Of a DNA stretch of 64,000 bases, positions 51,348 to 60,702 are shown piece after piece; position 1 is the first letter of the stretch, and each line of letters opens with the position of its first letter. Source of the DNA: an uncultured Eubacteriales bacterium (lineage in GTDB: Bacteria > Bacillota > Clostridia > Christensenellales > UBA1242); the NCBI GenBank assembly GCA_949031345.1, contig CARNVA010000003.1, positions 69,708 to 133,707 on the forward strand. Reading direction: 5' to 3'. A program made the translations under genes and the position numbers. The notes under the pieces were generated by a model that saw nothing but the letters and a program-made list of their open reading frames with translations, was not told the origin of the DNA and searched no databases.

Positions 51348-52186
51348 ATTTTCATTCCCCTTGCCCCGCATGGCAATACTATTTTTTCGCTTGTTGGAAG
51401 CCCTATTTCATCAGCGTCAATGTTTCCTTCTCCAAAAACAAGACTGAGAATATTTGAAAGTACGCTTGCCTGAAGCCCTGTTGTGTATGATGAAATAAGC
51501 ACAAAAAGTGGATTGTCAGAAAGCACTTTCTTTGTAAGCTCGACAAAATCATATAGATTATCTTCAAGCTTCCACATTTCGCCGTTCACGCCCCTGCCAT
51601 AGCTTGGTGGGTCCATTATGATTGCATCATAGTGGTTGCCTCTTCTGACTTCTCGATTGATAAACTTTTCACAGTCATCAATTATATAGCGTATTGTTGT
51701 AATACCATTTAAAGTGGCATTCTCTTTTGCGCGCTCCACCATACCTTTGCTGGCATCAACATGAGTCACACTCGCTCCAGCCTTGGCACAAACCACGCTT
51801 GCGCCACCAGTATAGGCAAACAAGTTTAGCACTTTTATTGGTCTGTTTGCTTCTTTAATAAGTTTTGTCATATCTGCCCAATTGACAGCTTGTTCTGGGA
51901 AAAGCCCCGTATGCTTAAATCCCATTGGCTTTATGATAAACTTAATTCCATTCCATTCAATATTCCAACTTTCTGGCACTTTAGAAAAGAATTTCCAGCC
52001 TCCACCACCGCTATTTGACCTTATATAATGTCCATCAATGCCTTTTGTAGCACTTAATGGGTTTTTAGCATGCCAAATCACCTGTGGGTCAGGTCTTAAT
52101 AGTTTATATTTTCCCCAACGCTCCAGTTTTTCGCCATCGCCTGTTGCAAGTACTTTATAATCTTGCCAATTCTCTGCAATTTTCAA
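51335..52186 (-). CDS. Class I SAM-dependent rRNA methyltransferase (RlmI/RlmK-like)
   Basis: A 283-residue protein with GFKHTGLFPEQAVNW, VLNLFAYTGGASVVCAKAGA (SAM motif I), VTHVDASKGMVERAKENATLN, and DAIIMDPPSYGRG, the DPPSY motif of enzymes that methylate a base amino or C5 position. The family members act on 23S rRNA. The PUA domain of RlmI is missing. The start is TTG with AGGTG a few nt upstream. It is followed by and overlaps the pseudouridine synthase. Confidence 0.88.
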   Translation of the reverse strand: MKIAENWQDYKVLATGDGEKLERWGKYKLLRPDPQVIWHAKNPLSATKGIDGHYIRSNSGGGGWKFFSKVPESWNIEWNGIKFIIKPMGFKHTGLFPEQAVNWADMTKLIKEANRPIKVLNLFAYTGGASVVCAKAGASVTHVDASKGMVERAKENATLNGITTIRYIIDDCEKFINREVRRGNHYDAIIMDPPSYGRGVNGEMWKLEDNLYDFVELTKKVLSDNPLFVLISSYTTGLQASVLSNILSLVFGEGNIDADEIGLPTSEKIVLPCGARGMKIWKN

Positions 52187-52254
52187 TTTTCACCTCATTT
52201 ATTTGTCTGTTGTTATTTTAGCAAAAATATATTTTTTTAGCAACCTATTTCACA

Positions 52255-52284
52255 TAAAAAAGAGGGCTTAATTGTTCCCTCTTT
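52255..52284 (-). terminator. Terminator of the LRR protein gene
   Basis: AAAGAGGG/CCCTCTTT hairpin followed by T on the minus strand. Confidence 0.75.
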
Positions 52285-52351
52285 CATACTTTTTTTTAAT
52301 CTCAAAATTTGACAATTCAATCTGCAGAGATTAAACTCGCTTTACTTAAAT

Positions 52352-54961
52352 TTAAGTCAAATCTTTCCAAACAATATATTGTTCTTCATCACTTTCAGAC
52401 ATTCCTCTTTTGTCAATAGAGCCATACTCTTCATATTTAATTGACTCTAAGAGAGTTTTTTCCTTTTCAAGCTCTTTTTCAATAATTTCTCTTGCATCGT
52501 TATGCCCCATTCCAACATTTATTTTCTTAATTGGGCACTCGGGATTTAAAGAATTATATTTTTTTACGAAACTTGCAGCTGCCAATTGAAACTTTCTGAA
52601 AATCAATTTTCTGTCTTCACTCAATATATATTTATTGATTTCAATATTATTGAAAATTCCATAGCCTTGTTTGCGATTAACATACAAAGTGGCTTTTGCA
52701 ATAATATCATTCTCATCATTTTTAATCACAAGGTTTTGAACATCTGGGTGAACAATGCTTGCACGCATGAAAGAATATCCGGCAGACTCAAGATGAGCAC
52801 AGCAATGACAAAACTTACCAAGAATATAATTTTTAGGGTCATTTTTGGCAAGCCATTCAAAAGTAAATTTATCCTGTGCAATATCATTCATAATTTTCAC
52901 AGTGCTTTCACCCTTTGTTTTAATCATCTTTGAAAGCTCTTCAATTTGACCAAAGACATCCACTTCACTTAATGGCTCACCTAAAATATGGTCGCCAATA
53001 TTATTTTCTTCCTTTTCTTGTCTTATTTCAAGAGCACTGTCGAAACTCTCTTGCTTGTTAAAATATGGAGAAATTGTGCTTGCAATATCATAGTTCTCTG
53101 GCGTAATCCCTTTATATTTATCTTTAGTAAAATAATCAATAAATTTTTCAGCAGTGATTTTAAGTTGTCTTTGCTCACCTTTATGCGAGGTATTTGTCCT
53201 TTGAACATTTTCATATTGCAAATAACACCTTTGTATGAACATCTTATCACGATGAAGTTGAGAGCAAAGTTTTTCAAAATTTTCCTTTTTGATGAAAAAT
53301 TTAGTAAAATCACTTTTAAATCTGCCAAACTTCAACTCTAAAAACAGGTCATTTGATTGGATAAAAATATTTTTTTCTTGTTCAAGCTGTTCTTTTAAAA
53401 ACTCTCCGACAATTTGTGCATAGTCAACTTTTTCAGTAATTTCTTTTCCAGTTTTTGAGGTGTGAGTTTCTTCAACTGGAGCGAGGAAACCACCTAAATT
53501 GTAGTAAAACCTGCAAAAAGCGTTGAAATCTTCATCTTCTTTTGGCAAATTTGGAAGCTGTTTGAAAAATTTGATATTTTTATTATTAAAAAACTCAGCA
53601 AAATCTTCACTTTCAAGCTCTTTATAAATTAAGTTGTAAAGTCTTAAAAGATTGTCATTTTTAATGTCCGCCATAAAATTTTTTCGTTTATCCCAAACGG
53701 TTGTCAAAGCACTTATGTAGGCGTCATTAAGCTTTTCTATATCAATTGCATCCACATTTTTGATATTGTTTGAAATTACAAAAAGATTTCCTTCTTTGTA
53801 AATTTTTTTAAGTCTTTTACTGCTGGAAAAAGGTATTTCAAGAAATTTTACCTTTTTACCAATTCTTATATTTTTGATATTCTTACATTTTGTGAATGTA
53901 GTTGTTTCAACGCTGCCTTCACGCAAAGTGAAATCTGATAATGAAAGACATTCTTGAAAAGCACATTTATCAACTTGAGTGTTGTAAAGGTCAACCTCTT
54001 TAAGTTTAAAACATCTGTCAAAAGCGCCAAAATTTATGATTTCAAGTGTAGTTGGAAAACTCACGCTTTTCAAATTCCAGCAATCTGCAAAGGCTTTATC
54101 ACTGATATGAACAAGCCCTTCAGGCAATTCGATATTTTTAAGTTTATAGCATTCAAGAAAAGCCATGCTTTCAATTGCATGCAACTCTTTTGGGAAGACC
54201 ACCTTTCGCAAATTGTGACATTTATAAAAAGCATTTACATATATGGTCATTACCCTATCTGGAATTTCAATTTCTTTAAGTGCGTGACAATTCATAAAAA
54301 GGCAACTAGGAATGGTCGTTAATTTTTCAGGAAGATTTATGCTTTCAAGTTTTTCACAACCTATAAAAGCGCAGCTGCCAATTGAGCTTAAAGAGTCTGG
54401 CAGTTTCACAGTTTTAAGAGACTTGCAGCAATTGAAAGCATTATTGTCAATTGCTTTAAGTTTATCAGAATTTATCGATACACTTTTTATATTCACACAA
54501 TTTTCAAAGGCAAATGAGCCAATCTTTTCAACTTTTCCAAGCTCTAAATCACCAGTTAAACAGTTGCAACCCGAAAAGACGGACATGCCTAAAGTATAAC
54601 TGCTTTTTGGAAAAACCACTTTTTTCAAGTGTTTACAATCAGCAAATGCATCATCTTTTATTATTTCAATATTTTCTGGCAAATTTAAAATTTCAATTCC
54701 GCAGCCTTCAAAAGCCTCTTCTTTTATGGATATAATTCGCTGACCAAAAACAACCTCTTTCAGTCTTTTACAGCCAGAAAAAGCACGCTCTCCTATACTT
54801 GTAATCATTTTTGGGAATACCACTTTTTCAAGGTCTATCAAATTCTTTGAATTTTGCGAAAAATCGTCACTTATTTGTTTTACACCTTCTGGTATAGTCA
54901 AAGTGCCGTTTACAAAATCTTTGTTGTCAACCTTTAATAAAATGCCTTCTTTTATTTCCAT
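52352..54961 (-). CDS. BspA-type leucine-rich repeat protein with C-terminal GNAT-like domain
   Basis: An 869-residue protein. Residues about 15-375 are at least 14 tandem LRR_5 repeats, each near 23 residues with the form 'I(x)xxAFxxCxxLKxVxLPxxL'. Unlike surface BspA proteins it has no signal peptide or anchor, so it should be cytosolic. Residues about 380-640 are helical. The C-terminus (about 680-815) contains LVIKNDENDIIAKATLYVN and VGMGHND and may be a GNAT-like fold; this is tentative. The start at 54961 is chosen because the -10 box lies between it and the upstream in-frame ATG at 54994. Confidence 0.82.
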   Translation of the reverse strand: MEIKEGILLKVDNKDFVNGTLTIPEGVKQISDDFSQNSKNLIDLEKVVFPKMITSIGERAFSGCKRLKEVVFGQRIISIKEEAFEGCGIEILNLPENIEIIKDDAFADCKHLKKVVFPKSSYTLGMSVFSGCNCLTGDLELGKVEKIGSFAFENCVNIKSVSINSDKLKAIDNNAFNCCKSLKTVKLPDSLSSIGSCAFIGCEKLESINLPEKLTTIPSCLFMNCHALKEIEIPDRVMTIYVNAFYKCHNLRKVVFPKELHAIESMAFLECYKLKNIELPEGLVHISDKAFADCWNLKSVSFPTTLEIINFGAFDRCFKLKEVDLYNTQVDKCAFQECLSLSDFTLREGSVETTTFTKCKNIKNIRIGKKVKFLEIPFSSSKRLKKIYKEGNLFVISNNIKNVDAIDIEKLNDAYISALTTVWDKRKNFMADIKNDNLLRLYNLIYKELESEDFAEFFNNKNIKFFKQLPNLPKEDEDFNAFCRFYYNLGGFLAPVEETHTSKTGKEITEKVDYAQIVGEFLKEQLEQEKNIFIQSNDLFLELKFGRFKSDFTKFFIKKENFEKLCSQLHRDKMFIQRCYLQYENVQRTNTSHKGEQRQLKITAEKFIDYFTKDKYKGITPENYDIASTISPYFNKQESFDSALEIRQEKEENNIGDHILGEPLSEVDVFGQIEELSKMIKTKGESTVKIMNDIAQDKFTFEWLAKNDPKNYILGKFCHCCAHLESAGYSFMRASIVHPDVQNLVIKNDENDIIAKATLYVNRKQGYGIFNNIEINKYILSEDRKLIFRKFQLAAASFVKKYNSLNPECPIKKINVGMGHNDAREIIEKELEKEKTLLESIKYEEYGSIDKRGMSESDEEQYIVWKDLT

Positions 54962-54984
54962 AACTACTCTTTTTTTCAATATAT

Positions 54985-55013
54985 ATTTTATCATAAAACA
55001 GTTTAAAAATCAA
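54985..55013 (-). promoter_or_regulatory. Promoter of the LRR protein gene
   Basis: Minus-strand TTGATT, a 17-bp spacer, TAAAAT. This settles the start at 54961. Confidence 0.6.
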
Positions 55014-55045
55014 TATCCAGTTTAATTTATTGCAAAATTTTGGAT

Positions 55046-55080
55046 TAAAAAAAGCGGCTTTTAAATCAAGTCGCCTTTTA
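55046..55080 (-). terminator. Terminator of ileS
   Basis: AAAAGGCGAC...GCCGCTTTTTTT hairpin followed by T on the minus strand. Confidence 0.7.
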
Positions 55081-55085
55081 AAACA

Positions 55086-58000
55086 TTACATCTTTGTAAT
55101 ATAAATATTCAATTTTTTATCGTTGAATGATAATTCTGTTGAAAAATCACCTTTTGTGCCCAATTTAAAACTGTCAGCAAGAAGAGTCTTTGTAAATTCA
55201 TCACTTCTTCGACTTAAAACTTCGCAAAGATTTTCATCACCAGAGATTTCAACACTTATATGATTAACCACTTCAAGCCCACTATCTTTTCTAAGATTTT
55301 GCACCTTGCTTACAAATTCAGCAACCATGCCCTTTTCAAGAAGTTGTTCATTTAATGAGGTATCAAGCACAACAGTTGTCTCACCATTGCTGTCTGAAGA
55401 ATATCCTTCTTTATTTTTAAGTGTAATAAGAAGATCTTCTTCGCCAAGTTCGATTTCACTACCATCTGGAGCAATAAACTTGACTTTTTCGCCCTTTCTC
55501 ACTTCCGAAACAATCAAATTTGGATCTGCAGAGGCCAAGTATTCTCTTATTACGCCAAGATTTTTGCCATATTTTGGTCCAAGAGTTTTAAGTTGTGGTT
55601 TAAGCTCATAAGAAACATATTCATCAGCTCTTTCAAGAATTTCAACACTTTCGACATTCAATTCATCTTCAATAAGCGCTGCAAGCTCATCATCAAGATT
55701 TAAGTTTCCTGTTGAACAAATCATAACCTTTGAAAGAGGTTGACGATTTTTTACTCCACTTGAAGCACGGCAAGTTCTGCCAAGAAGCACGATTTCAAGC
55801 ACCTTATTCATGCCTTCATTGAGTGATTTGTCTATAAAGTTTTCGTCAGCTTGAGGATATGTGCAGAAATGTACGCTTTCTGGAGCATTTTTATCAAGAT
55901 TTCTTACAAGATTTTGATATATTTCTTCTGAAAGGAATGGAAGATAAGGCGCAATAAGTTTGCTAAGCCCAACAAGCACCTCATAAAGTGTCTTGTATGC
56001 AGCAATTTTATCATCGCTTTCTTCACTGCCCCAAAATCTTTCTCTTGAACGGCGAACATACCAGTTTGAAAGTTTGTCCACAAATTCTGTAATCTTTCTT
56101 GAAGATGAGAGCATATCAAGTTTATCAAGTGCATCATTTACATAGCCAACAAGGGCGTTATATTCAGACAACAACCACTTATCAAGGAAGGAAAGTTTGC
56201 ACTGAGAAAGGTTATATTTGCTTGGATCAATCTTGTCTATCTCGGCATAAAGCACATAGAAGGCATAGACATTCCACAGAGTGCCCATAAACTTTCTTTG
56301 AAGGTCAATAAGGTTGTCTTCATTAAAGGCTATACCTTGACCTGCTACACAGTTGTTATAGAAATACCAACGCAGACCATCCGCCCCTTCTTTATCAAGC
56401 ACTGACCAAGGATCAATTCCGTTGCCGAGTGACTTTGACATTTTCAGTCCATGTTTATCAAGCACGAGGCCGAGAAGATTGCAAGCCTTATATGGTGACT
56501 TATCAAATAGAGGTGTATTTACTGCCAAAAGTGTGTAAAACCAACCTCTTGTTTGGTCAATTGCTTCACTTATATAATCTGCTGGAAAAGCTTTTTCAAA
56601 CAATTCTTTGTTTTCAAATGGATAGTGATATTGAGCAAACGGCATAGCACCGCTGTCAAACCAGCAATCCATAACCTCAGGTGTGCGGCGCATAGTTTTT
56701 CCGCAATGAGGACAAGGGAAGGTAATTTTATCGAGACTTGGTTTGTGCAAATCAGCTGGTCTTTCCCCTGAAAGTTTTTCAATTTCATCCACGCTTCCCA
56801 CAACATGAGTATGTCCATTTTCACATACCCAGAAAGGAAGTGGTGTGCCCCAATAACGATTTCTTGAAATTCCCCAGTCAATATTATTGGCTAGGAAATT
56901 GCCCATTCTGCCTGCTTTAATGTGGTCTGGGCACCAATAAACAGAGTTATTGTTGTCAACCAGTTTATCTTTATATGCTGTCGTCTTTATAAACCATGTA
57001 TCTTTTGCATAGTAAAGCAATGGGCTTTTGCAACGCCAGCAGTGAGGATAGCTATGTTCAAAAGGCAGCACCTTAAACATTTTGCCTTCCTCTTCAAGTT
57101 TTTTAATGATAAATTTGTCTGCATCTTTGACAAAAAGTCCGCCAAAGTCTGTCTTTTCACTCATGTTTCCACTTTCGTCAACAAGTTGAACAAAATCAAT
57201 GTCATATTTTTTGCAAGCGTTGTAGTCATCTTCACCAAAGGCAGGCGCTATATGAACAATTCCTGTTCCGTCCTCAGTGGTTACATAATCGTCAACTATC
57301 ACAAAATAGCCCTTTTTAACGCTGTCTTTTGCATAGTCAAACAATGGTTGATATTTGTGAAATTCAAAAGCTTTGCCTTTCTTTGAATAGACAATTTCAA
57401 AACTTCCCTCTTCAAAAAGAGTAGGTACAAGTTTTTCAAGCATGATATAATTTTTGCCATCATGAGTAAGTTTGCAATATGTCTCATTTGGATTCATACA
57501 AAGTGCAACATTTGATGGAAGCGTCCAAGGTGTAGTTGTCCAAACAAGGAAATAAGTGTTTTCTTCTTCAAGACTTTTAAATTTTACAAATACAGAATTT
57601 TCCTTCAAAATTTTGTAATTATCGCCATTCTCAACTTCCATTTTTGAGAGCGTTGTTCCGCAGCGTGGACAGTAAGGCATAATTTTATAGCCTTTATAAA
57701 CAAGCCCTTTTTTATCCATCTCTTTCAAAGCCCAAAATATGCTTTCAATATAGTTGTTGTCATAAGTGATATAAGGGTTGTCCATGTCTACCCAATAGCC
57801 AATGCGTTTGGTAAACTTTTCCCACATACCTTTATATTCCCAAACAGAGCTGCGACAAAGCTCAATAAACTTATCAACGCCATATTTTTCAATATCTTGT
57901 TTGCCATTAAGTCCCAGCTTCTTTTCAATTTCAACCTCAACTGGAAGTCCATGAGTGTCCCAACCTGCCTTGCGGTAAATATAATATCCTTTCATTGACT

Positions 58001-58217
58001 TATATCTTGGAATGATATCTTTCATAGCTCTTGTAAGAAGATGACCAATATGTGGCTTTCCATTGGCTGTTGGAGGTCCGTCAAAAAGAGTGTAGCTTTT
58101 TTCACTGCCCTCATTTAATTTTAAACCTTTGTTGATTATGTCATTTTCTTCCCAAAATTTTAAAATTTTGTCTTCATTTTTGATGAAATCGAGTTTTGTT
58201 TCAACTTTATTATACAT
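55086..58217 (-). CDS. ileS: Isoleucyl-tRNA synthetase
   Basis: Class I synthetase charging tRNA-Ile. The 1043 residues have HIGH at 56-59 (GKPHIGHLL), KMSKS at 592-596, and the editing (CP1) domain between. The C-terminal anticodon domain includes SNWYVRRSRERFWG. Cys pairs in YCPRCG and FPCPHCG can bind zinc. The length and motif wording resemble the longer IleS type of Clostridia, but I cannot exclude the other subclass. The start at 58217 is used because GGAGGAAAAA directly precedes it; a longer frame to 58364 lies over the T-box terminator. It is controlled by the T-box upstream. Confidence 0.97.
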   Translation of the reverse strand: MYNKVETKLDFIKNEDKILKFWEENDIINKGLKLNEGSEKSYTLFDGPPTANGKPHIGHLLTRAMKDIIPRYKSMKGYYIYRKAGWDTHGLPVEVEIEKKLGLNGKQDIEKYGVDKFIELCRSSVWEYKGMWEKFTKRIGYWVDMDNPYITYDNNYIESIFWALKEMDKKGLVYKGYKIMPYCPRCGTTLSKMEVENGDNYKILKENSVFVKFKSLEEENTYFLVWTTTPWTLPSNVALCMNPNETYCKLTHDGKNYIMLEKLVPTLFEEGSFEIVYSKKGKAFEFHKYQPLFDYAKDSVKKGYFVIVDDYVTTEDGTGIVHIAPAFGEDDYNACKKYDIDFVQLVDESGNMSEKTDFGGLFVKDADKFIIKKLEEEGKMFKVLPFEHSYPHCWRCKSPLLYYAKDTWFIKTTAYKDKLVDNNNSVYWCPDHIKAGRMGNFLANNIDWGISRNRYWGTPLPFWVCENGHTHVVGSVDEIEKLSGERPADLHKPSLDKITFPCPHCGKTMRRTPEVMDCWFDSGAMPFAQYHYPFENKELFEKAFPADYISEAIDQTRGWFYTLLAVNTPLFDKSPYKACNLLGLVLDKHGLKMSKSLGNGIDPWSVLDKEGADGLRWYFYNNCVAGQGIAFNEDNLIDLQRKFMGTLWNVYAFYVLYAEIDKIDPSKYNLSQCKLSFLDKWLLSEYNALVGYVNDALDKLDMLSSSRKITEFVDKLSNWYVRRSRERFWGSEESDDKIAAYKTLYEVLVGLSKLIAPYLPFLSEEIYQNLVRNLDKNAPESVHFCTYPQADENFIDKSLNEGMNKVLEIVLLGRTCRASSGVKNRQPLSKVMICSTGNLNLDDELAALIEDELNVESVEILERADEYVSYELKPQLKTLGPKYGKNLGVIREYLASADPNLIVSEVRKGEKVKFIAPDGSEIELGEEDLLITLKNKEGYSSDSNGETTVVLDTSLNEQLLEKGMVAEFVSKVQNLRKDSGLEVVNHISVEISGDENLCEVLSRRSDEFTKTLLADSFKLGTKGDFSTELSFNDKKLNIYITKM

Positions 58218-58294
58218 TTTTCCTCCAATACATATATTTTGAGTGGTGTTTATCACCTTTCCAAAAAATAAAATTATGATGCAAACTAAGATTG

Positions 58295-58566
58295 CAAAAA
58301 GCCCCAAAAGAAACAAGAGCCTTTTGGGGCTTAATAAACCACTTGTATTCTCATCTGTGGGCAAACACCCACACCTTCTGTTACGGGAAGCCCCGTCAAA
58401 AATTACTCATGCAAAATTGCATTTTGGTCTTTGAAGCTCCTAAGGTGATAATTTTAAATCTTGCTTATTGTCTTTCACCAAGCAACAACTCTCTGTAAAG
58501 CTCCAAACTTAAAATCGTGTCCTTTATCAACGCCTTTTTATAATAATATGCAAGTTAAACCTGCTG
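58295..58566 (-). promoter_or_regulatory. T-box leader, isoleucine specificity, with an atypical antiterminator
   Basis: The minus strand has AGAGAG, a GTTGTTGCTTGGTG apical part, and the specifier ATC (Ile) at 58447-58449. The terminator is a 12-bp hairpin AAGCCCCAAAAG/CTTTTGGGGCTT followed by T5 (58295-58332). The competing antiterminator (58313-58346) has lower stem ACAAG/CTTGT, bulge TGGTTTATTA and upper stem AGCC/GGCT. The bulge keeps TGGT, which pairs with ACCA of tRNA-Ile, but lacks the usual ACC after it. Confidence 0.75.
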
Positions 58567-58572
58567 AAAATA

Positions 58573-58601
58573 ATTTTATCATATCAAAAAAATAATGTCA
58601 A
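58573..58601 (-). promoter_or_regulatory. Promoter of the ileS T-box operon
   Basis: Minus-strand TTGACA, a 17-bp spacer, TAAAAT. Confidence 0.75.
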
Positions 58602-58615
58602 CAATTTTTGTTGTT

Positions 58616-59344
58616 TTAATATTGTTCTATTATACTTTGAGCTTGGGCAACATTGGCACCTGTCATAATCCCAAGAGGCTGTTCTGTCAAAAGCCCATTT
58701 CTTGTAAACAAAATCGCAAGAAGTTTGTGGTTTTTTGCAAATTCATTCAGAGCCTCTTCAACTGTGCAATCAGCTTTCTTGACCACATAATATACACTTC
58801 CCGTCAAACTAGAAAGCATGTCTTCAATTTGAACATTATCCAAAAAGACTTCCTCTCTGCCCCCTGCAAGTAAAAAATTGCCAAGAGAGTGAAGTATTTT
58901 TTGACCGTTTGCAACACCAACAAGCCTGTTTGCCTTATAAACAGGGATATTACTAAAGCCCGATGAAGCAATTTGCATAATCACCTCACGCATACTCTTT
59001 GAAGCATCAGTAATGACAACATTCTTTTGTGCAACTGCCTCAAGCGCAAGTGGCGGAGTGGTCAAAAGTTTTTCAATATGTTCTATATTCTCAACAACAT
59101 TTATATGAGGCTCTGCAATAACAAAGTCTTCATTATTGTTGTGCACAATTGCATTTCTCAGTCTGCCATAATCAATAAGGTCATCTTCATATTTTCTCAC
59201 CACATAATTGATTACAACCGCCTTTCTGATAAGATCGGAAAAACCCATAGCTCTGTTTAAACCATATCTCGTCTTTAGAGCATAATCAATATTGTTGTAG
59301 GCGTCAATAAAGCGTTTTGAATTGGTTTTTTCTTCTTTTTTCAC
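58616..59344 (-). CDS. HEPN-like/CBS two-domain protein
   Basis: A 242-residue protein. The N-terminal helical region has RNAIVH at R63-H68, the RNxxxH pattern of HEPN domains (many are RNases). The C-terminal part holds two CBS motifs: QIASSGFSNIPVYKANRLVGV, and LLAILFTRNGLLTEQPLGIMT. CBS pairs usually bind an adenosyl ligand and regulate an attached domain. I place the start at the GTG at 59344 because AAGGAG lies 9 nt before it; the in-frame frame to 59446 has no ribosome binding site. It diverges from the SRP RNA gene. The HEPN assignment rests on one motif and the helical context. Confidence 0.7.
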   Translation of the reverse strand: MKKEEKTNSKRFIDAYNNIDYALKTRYGLNRAMGFSDLIRKAVVINYVVRKYEDDLIDYGRLRNAIVHNNNEDFVIAEPHINVVENIEHIEKLLTTPPLALEAVAQKNVVITDASKSMREVIMQIASSGFSNIPVYKANRLVGVANGQKILHSLGNFLLAGGREEVFLDNVQIEDMLSSLTGSVYYVVKKADCTVEEALNEFAKNHKLLAILFTRNGLLTEQPLGIMTGANVAQAQSIIEQY

Positions 59345-59493
59345 AAATTTAAACTCCTTAACTCTTTTATTTTTTAAGCTTAACTTTTGTTTTAGAAATT
59401 GATAAAACAAAAAAATAAACTCTTCCCTTAAATATAAGTATATCAAAAATTACATAATCTTACAAACTTATTATTACATTTTATAATATTTTA

Positions 59494-59522
59494 TTGTATT
59501 TTTTAAAAAATTGTGATATAAT
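59494..59522 (+). promoter_or_regulatory. Promoter of the SRP RNA gene
   Basis: TTGTAT, a 17-bp spacer, TATAAT. Transcription would start near 59529. Confidence 0.75.
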
Positions 59523-59528
59523 AACAAT

Positions 59529-59797
59529 GTCGAGCTAGATGGAGAGTTAGCGGTGCTCTGTTGCCCACAATCCGCTATAGTGGGGTTGAATGCTTGGCGA
59601 GGTTTAATTTTGTCAAATATGCGTACAAAATCTTAGGCGATGAAATCAAGGTCTTATGCAATCAAGTCCCTTGAATCATGTCAGGTCCTGACGGAAGCAT
59701 CATTAAGAGGATCACTTGGTGTGCCATAAGGTAGCTTTGGTGGAGTTTAAGTTTTGTAAGGCAGTTGGTGATTTTTTATCGGACCAAGATGCTCGAT
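59529..59797 (+). ncRNA. ffs: Signal recognition particle RNA, large Gram-positive type
   Basis: About 269 nt. The ends GTCGAGC (59529) and GCTCGAT pair over 7 positions. The Alu domain carries GCTAGATGGAGAGTTAGCGG and the CCGCTATAG motif, as in Bacillus and Clostridium large SRP RNAs. The S domain has TCAGGTCCTGACGGAAGCA and a downstream AGGATCAC. It recruits Ffh to ribosomes during membrane targeting. A terminator follows at 59808-59838. Confidence 0.9.
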
Positions 59798-59807
59798 TTC
59801 GCAATCA

Positions 59808-59838
59808 CAAAGACAGATATAATTTCTGTCTTTTTTTG
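59808..59838 (+). terminator. Terminator of the SRP RNA gene
   Basis: AAAGACAGA-TATAATT-TCTGTCTTT hairpin followed by T. Confidence 0.8.
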
Positions 59839-59890
59839 TTATAACCACTATCATAATACCTTTTTGAAATCATGTTTAAAATTCGTTTAT

Positions 59891-59920
59891 AAAAAAATAG
59901 ACTTCTTCAGTCTATATTTT
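59891..59920. terminator. Terminator of the paralogue operon
   Basis: AATAGACT-TCT-TCAGTCTAT hairpin with A and T runs. It can stop the minus-strand six-gene operon. Confidence 0.65.
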
Positions 59921-59982
59921 TATTATAAAATCACATCTTTTATATTTTTCGCTCTTACCTCTTAATATGAGCATTTCTAATT

Positions 59983-60651
59983 TTATTGCATGTAATAATT
60001 TTTATTTACATCTTCAAGCTCTATATTGTCATATTCAAAACCATTTTCATCACATGCTTTTTCACAATCTTTTGATTGTAATTCCATGACAACCTCTGCC
60101 TCTTGTTTTTCTTTTTTCTTTTTCACCTTCGGTGGCTTTGGTGATTTTGGTGGATCGTTTATACTTTTATAACTAAAGTCAGCCTTAGCTGAATCAAACA
60201 AATCTTCAATAAAGTCATGGCCATAATTAGCAACAAGGCAGCTTCCAATACCAACAACAGTCAGTACACCAACAGTAATAATACCAATTACGCAGTTTTC
60301 TATATTTTTAACTTTGCCTTTAAACTCGGCAGTCTCCTCACCGCCCTCTTCGATAATCTCTTTTAAGCCTTTTTTATCATGGTAATAGTCCAGCTTTTCT
60401 TTAAGCTGAGCATTATCTATTTCGCCATTATTATATTGAATATAAGCTTCTTTATAACCTTCTTCAGCTCTTTCAATATAATAATCAGTTTCTTTAAAAT
60501 CATCATAGATTTTATTGCTATACAAAGTGGTACCTATTCCAAGCCCGGCGAATGTCAATATTCCACCCAAAGCCGAAACTATTGGCAATACACCCAACGC
60601 ATATTTAAGTGTTCCTGTTACCTTTTTCAAAAAACCTTTAAATTTCCCCAT
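59983..60651 (-). CDS. Tandem paralogue 6 (last gene), membrane protein
   Basis: A 222-residue member of the six-gene family, beginning MGKFKGFLKKVTGTLKYALG, then a hydrophobic segment (about 19-43), a soluble helical middle with EAYIQYNNGEIDNAQLKEKL (SHOCT-like GEI motif), and a second hydrophobic segment (about 115-142). The C-terminus differs from the others: a Lys-Pro-rich linker (PPKSPKPPKVKKKKEK) and an ending ELEDVNKNYYMQ instead of LPxI...YYxD. It is the most diverged copy, and the spacing to the gene before is the longest (51 nt). Function unknown. Confidence 0.75.
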   Translation of the reverse strand: MGKFKGFLKKVTGTLKYALGVLPIVSALGGILTFAGLGIGTTLYSNKIYDDFKETDYYIERAEEGYKEAYIQYNNGEIDNAQLKEKLDYYHDKKGLKEIIEEGGEETAEFKGKVKNIENCVIGIITVGVLTVVGIGSCLVANYGHDFIEDLFDSAKADFSYKSINDPPKSPKPPKVKKKKEKQEAEVVMELQSKDCEKACDENGFEYDNIELEDVNKNYYMQ

Positions 60652-60702
60652 TTTTTATCCTTTTAAACTTAATTTGAGCCGATATAAAACAACAAAAATT
60701 AC

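Noticed and set aside
58218..58364. 49-codon extension of ileS
   Set aside because: It runs over the T-box terminator; the RBS GGAGG just before 58217 fixes the start.
59765..59965. Short ORF after the SRP RNA S domain
   Set aside because: It lies in the RNA 3' end and its terminator, and has no ribosome binding site.
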